Shown: piece after piece, positions 60,627-64,000 of the stretch
Layout of the letters: each line of letters starts with the position of its first letter
How positions within the stretch are numbered: the stretch's first letter is position 1
Source: Orientallactaga sibirica
Lineage: Eukaryota; Chordata; Mammalia; Rodentia; Dipodidae
Length of the DNA stretch: 64,000 bases
Direction of reading: 5' to 3'
NCBI GenBank assembly: GCA_036365145.1
Contig: JAEOAD010000034.1
Coordinates: 17,947,501 to 18,011,500, forward strand
Program-made: the position numbers and the translations under genes
Notes under the pieces: generated by a model
Databases searched by the model: none
What the model saw: the letters and a program-made list of their open reading frames with translations, nothing else
What the model was told of the DNA's origin: nothing

Positions 60627-61151
60627 TGTAGTTGGGGTCCGGTGTAACACAAGTAAGACAATTGACTCAAAAAGTACTGGGGGAGAGCCAACACGTGCCA
60701 GGGCTACACATCAGAGTGTGAGATCTCTGAGAGCAGCTCCAACCTGCTCAGAGTGTCAGCGTTTATTGGAAAAAAAAAAAAAAAACTACAAAATGTTTAT
60801 TGCAAAAATTGCATAGGTGCTAAGCCATAAATCACAACTCACATTCTTAGAAGATTATAGGGAATAAAAGAACAGAATGAACTTGTGAATAGGTCTGTTG
60901 GTCAGTTACAGGAAGCAAAGCAGCACAAACTTGTGAACAGGTTTGTTAGTCAGATATAGGAAGTGCCTGGGGGGTATGAGGAAGGCCTGTGACCAAGAGT
61001 CTCCAAATATTCTGCTTATCTACCCTTAAGAATTTTGCTCAACAATGCAGGCCTGGGGTAATGCTATTCAGACCAGCAGAGCATCCTGTTTATTTACCAT
61101 CCCCATCTGCTTAAGCAAGTGTTTCATTCCATTCTTTTATGAGCTCCTACA
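60627..61151 (-). mobile_element. ERVK-like solo LTR nested in MaLR sequence (antisense)
   Basis: Starts TGTAGTTGG and ends GCTCCTACA on the plus strand, giving TGTAG/CTACA terminal inverted repeats. On the minus strand it has an AATAAACGCTG-type polyadenylation signal and an end reading ACCGGACCCCAACTACA, typical of class II LTRs. MaLR internal sequence resumes after it, by comparison with the related copy at about 51 kb. The target duplication is not clear, so boundaries are tentative. Confidence 0.45.
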
Positions 61152-61438
61152 AGGAAGTGACTTCTATTTTCTCTAAGCTTGATATAAAGAAATGTAGAGA
61201 AATATAATAATTTTTGCAATACCAGTTGAAAATGTTTACTCTGTGCCTTTATATGTTGAAAGTATATAAATTGTTTGATTTTACAGGACTCACAGCTAAG
61301 AGACAATCTTAAATCTCAGATGAGGCTTGGGATTTGGAACTATCTTAAGTTGGTAAAGATTGTAGGAACCTTTGAAATTGGACTGAGTACAATTTACAAT
61401 GTGTGATGGTTATGAATCTATTGGGGCCAGGGGAAGAA

Positions 61439-61749
61439 TGTGGTAGTTTGAATAAATGGCACCCAATATATACAGTGTTTTATTAGTTTGTAGCTTGTAT
61501 CTGTAGCCACCTGGCTGGAGGCAGTGTCACTGGGCAGATCTTAACTGGTGGTGGGTTTGAGCTTTCAATCTAAAGATATGCAAAGTGTGCCTAGCTGGAG
61601 TTCCTGAAGTGTGCTGTGTGGTGTGGCTTTTGGCTTTTGGCTTTCTCTCTCCTTGCCTGGTCTTTTAAGAGGGGACCAGCTCCTTCTGCTATTATGGAAC
61701 TTCCCCTGGATCCATAAGCTTCAATAAATCCCTTCCTCCATAACTGTGT
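61439..61749 (+). mobile_element. MaLR-type LTR (MT/ORR1-like), 3' LTR of the chimera
   Basis: Begins TGTGGTAGTTTGAAT, the usual 5' start of rodent MT/ORR1 LTRs, and ends 20 nt past AATAAATCCC directly at the poly(A) run. It is preceded by internal sequence with the characteristic GGGGCCAGGGG purine tract. Confidence 0.7.
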
Positions 61750-61769
61750 AAAAAAAAAAAAAAACAGGA

Positions 61770-63664
61770 AATGAGAAGAAATAAATTGGGTAGGAAAGGG
61801 GAGGGGTGAGAGGAAAATGTTTAATGGAGGGACAAATGAGAGCAGGAAAACAGATAAACAGATTGAAAACAAAACACTTCAAAACAACCATAATAGACTC
61901 AAACTGGGTCAAAAGAACTTGTAGGTCAAAGAACTGGTGTCATGTTGATTTCCTGTGTTTGTTCTTTATAAAATAGTCACTTGCCTTCCCACATCATTTA
62001 GCTACTCCACTGTTTACGAGTTGAGTTCCTAAGAGGTGACTGTAAGTTCTTGAAAAAAAAATTATATATGTACATACATCTCTTTCCCCTTCTCTATCAG
62101 CTACAAAAATCTATCCTTTAAAAAGATGTCATGTCCTATAGAAGTTGTTCAATTTATTAATATTTATCTCAAATTCTATGTGCTCTATTTTTCTGAGTAA
62201 TGTATCCATATCTTTTTGTGTGTGTGTGTAAGATTAACATTTGTCCCCTACAGAGTTGTGAGGTTCCTTCTTATTCCCAGGTCTACTCTGTGATATTCAG
62301 GTAGCTCACTTCAATGTGTTTCTCTTTTCTTATCTTTTCATAATAAGATTAAAGTCAATAATCCTAATATATGTATGCCATTTTCTTAAAGGGCTATTGG
62401 GGCAATATTGTCCTCACATTCCCCCTTCAGTGACAGGAATGAGTAACATTGAATAAATCAGTGGCAATAAAAATAAATTTATTATAAAACTATATTGGAA
62501 ACATAAGAAAAACCCCATAAATTTTGGAAAATAATTAGGTCAGAACTATAAAGGTAAGATCCATCCCCTGTTCATGTTGACTTTGAGCATACCACCTACC
62601 ACTCCCATGCAATTACACCATCTCTAAAGAGGGGAAGGCTGCTTGCTTTCCCACTCAGTTTCTGGCATATTATACAAGGAAGTCTGTGATAAAACTAAAG
62701 TAAAAGGGTCACAAATTCCAAGGGAATCTGAAACATAAGAACAAAGTCACCTTTTAATTAAATGAGGACATATAGAGAAGGACTCTATTGCTATAAGATG
62801 TCACATTTCACTTCAGCTTCTAAATGGATACTTCCCTTCTCTTCCATCAATTACACTATCAACTTGAACTAAGATCCTATAACTTGGAAATGTTTATTTT
62901 TAACAAAAGGAGAGTGCTGGACATAACATCAGAGTTTGGAAAATCTCTTCTCTCCAGAGTTTCCAGCCTAGATAATTGGATCAGTCTCAGCTCACAAATA
63001 CTGTTAACTCCCAGGTCCATGGAGAAATCTGGTTTAAACTTGCCACTCAGAGTTTTAAGGGACCTTAACATCTCAATTAAATACTTGACATTAGAACAAG
63101 AGGACAAGAAAAATATACGATAGCTTGAACAATTCTGGGAGGAACAGTAATCTCTGTGCCTTCCTTACACAAAACACAACTTTTATGTAGCAGAGATTTT
63201 CTGAAGTTATCAGAATATAAACATGTAAAAGGACAGTAACAAATGCTTCGACCACAAAAGGTATCCAATTTCTGGATGGAGGATTGAAAATTCAATATCT
63301 AATTATACAATGGAAATTGAGGATTTTGTTCTTCTCACTGATCACAACATTCACCATTCCGGTGTTTATCAGGAACAATCCTAAAGGTAGGTCAGCTTTC
63401 TAAATAATTTGCCAGAAGTCATCTTTGTCAAATGCCAATAGAATATTAGAATGCTTCTGACATCAAGAAGGGAAGAGAACCTCCAATAGTGTGCTATGAA
63501 TATCTATTTTTATATCAACCACTTGGCTATCTGAAAACAACTTCATCTACTATGTCCTCTCTGATTAGAAGTCATTTGGTGGCACTGAAGAAGAAGAATA
63601 TTACTACAGAAAAGCAGAAGATGTTTACATTTGTAATGAAAATAATTCCTCCACAGTCTCATTA
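61770..63664. other. No gene seen
   Basis: AT-rich sequence with a chance 99-codon plus-strand frame at 62824-63123 that lacks support. A GT run lies at about 62217-62230. Confidence 0.6.
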
Positions 63665-64000
63665 AGACAGAGTGCTTGACTTCTAGTCAAGATAGTGTTC
63701 GCCTAGCCACGCTTCACCTGGCGGGGCAGAAAAGGCAAGATGGGTGGGGTATTTAGGGTCTGCAGATACTAGAAGACCTTCAGTGGGAAGGCATGGAGAA
63801 GCAAAGTGGGGAATTCGCTGATTCCCATGCTCTTGGATAGCTCAACAGTCCCCTAAACCCCTCAAGCCACTGTCCCAGCCACTGGGGCACCAGGTTCCTC
63901 TTGCATTACCTTCAGGCTACACGAACCCTCACTCCGCCATTGACTCTCCTCCTCCTTGCTGCCACCAGGACTTTAAGTCCAGTTGTGAGCACCATCCCAG
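63665..64000 (+). mobile_element. Possible LINE-1 5'UTR start, runs off the window
   Basis: The last ~335 bp are more GC-rich than the preceding AT-rich flank. They begin near TCAAGATAGTGTTCGCCTAG, then ACCTGGCGGGGCAGAAAAGG and AGATGGGTGGGG, reminiscent of an L1 5'UTR beginning with a CAAGATGGC (YY1-type) motif. Identification is tentative and the element continues beyond the window. Confidence 0.35.

Larger units (their letters stand above)
59409..61769 (+). mobile_element. Chimeric U6-MaLR retrocopy with poly(A) tail
   Basis: Order: short direct repeat (59409-59418), U6 copy, the last part of a MaLR LTR from about 59526 (AAGCTTCAATAAATCC), MaLR-type internal sequence, a 3' MaLR LTR (61439-61749), a run of 15 A (61750-61764), then the second repeat. 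The 3' LTR stops about 20 nt after its AATAAA, as a polyadenylated transcript would. The shared AACAGGA flanks and the TATT/AATA context fit LINE-1 target-primed insertion. An ERVK-like LTR is nested inside. No coding capacity is retained or expected in MaLR internal sequence. Confidence 0.65.

Noticed and set aside
62824..63123. 99-codon plus-strand frame
   Set aside because: No homology, signal or splice pattern recognised; overlapping frames exist on the other strand in AT-rich sequence.
1..64000. A new multi-gene system
   Set aside because: Apart from TLR4, nothing in the window has coding signatures. The accessory content is retroelements and simple repeats, so I do not claim a novel system.

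Overview
The window is rodent genomic DNA containing one protein-coding gene I can support: a complete TLR4 (Toll-like receptor 4, the lipopolysaccharide receptor) on the minus strand, with its start codon at 46908-46906 and its stop at 35666-35664. The three coding exons (46816-46908, 42351-42517, 35664-37923) have consensus splice sites, keep phase, and join into 839 codons plus stop, the length of human TLR4. B1-type 7SL-derived SINEs, B4-like fusion SINEs and MaLR LTRs of the MT/ORR1 type point to a rodent. The commonest repeat is a tRNA-derived SINE resembling the DIP family of jerboas and relatives (Dipodoidea). That family and species assignment comes from memory and is provisional.

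Layout. 1-35 kb is gene-free 3' flank of TLR4: diverged unique sequence, old MIR/L2 remnants, DIP-like, B1 and B4-like SINEs, antisense LINE-1 pieces (about 17.5-18.5, 25.9-26.4, 31.1-32.9 and 33.3-33.7 kb), a sense L1 3' end (24.1-24.5 kb) and microsatellites. 35.6-46.9 kb is TLR4; its two introns of about 4.3-4.4 kb hold SINEs, a long (GT)n tract and an (AAAAG)n tract on the gene's sense strand. 46.9-47.2 kb is the 5'UTR/promoter region, with a PU.1/IRF-like composite site and a four-codon upstream ORF (counting its stop) that overlaps the TLR4 start codon. 47.2-64 kb is 5' flank: a B4-like SINE with (CA)n, a retrocopy-like block ending in poly(A) (about 48.25-49.57 kb), L1 ORF2 and MaLR fragments, and a composite insertion (59.41-61.77 kb) made of a full-length U6 snRNA copy fused to a MaLR transcript with a poly(A) tail. 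A possible L1 5' end runs off the right edge.

Biology. TLR4 would act with MD-2 (LY96), CD14 and the MyD88/TRIF adaptors, none of which are encoded here. I found no novel multi-gene system. The observations most worth following are the mixed charge pattern at lipid-A-contact positions of TLR4, the uORF overlapping its start codon, the U6-MaLR chimera, and CTCF-like motifs carried by one SINE subfamily. Repeat family names and boundaries were judged by eye and are approximate, usually to within tens of bases.
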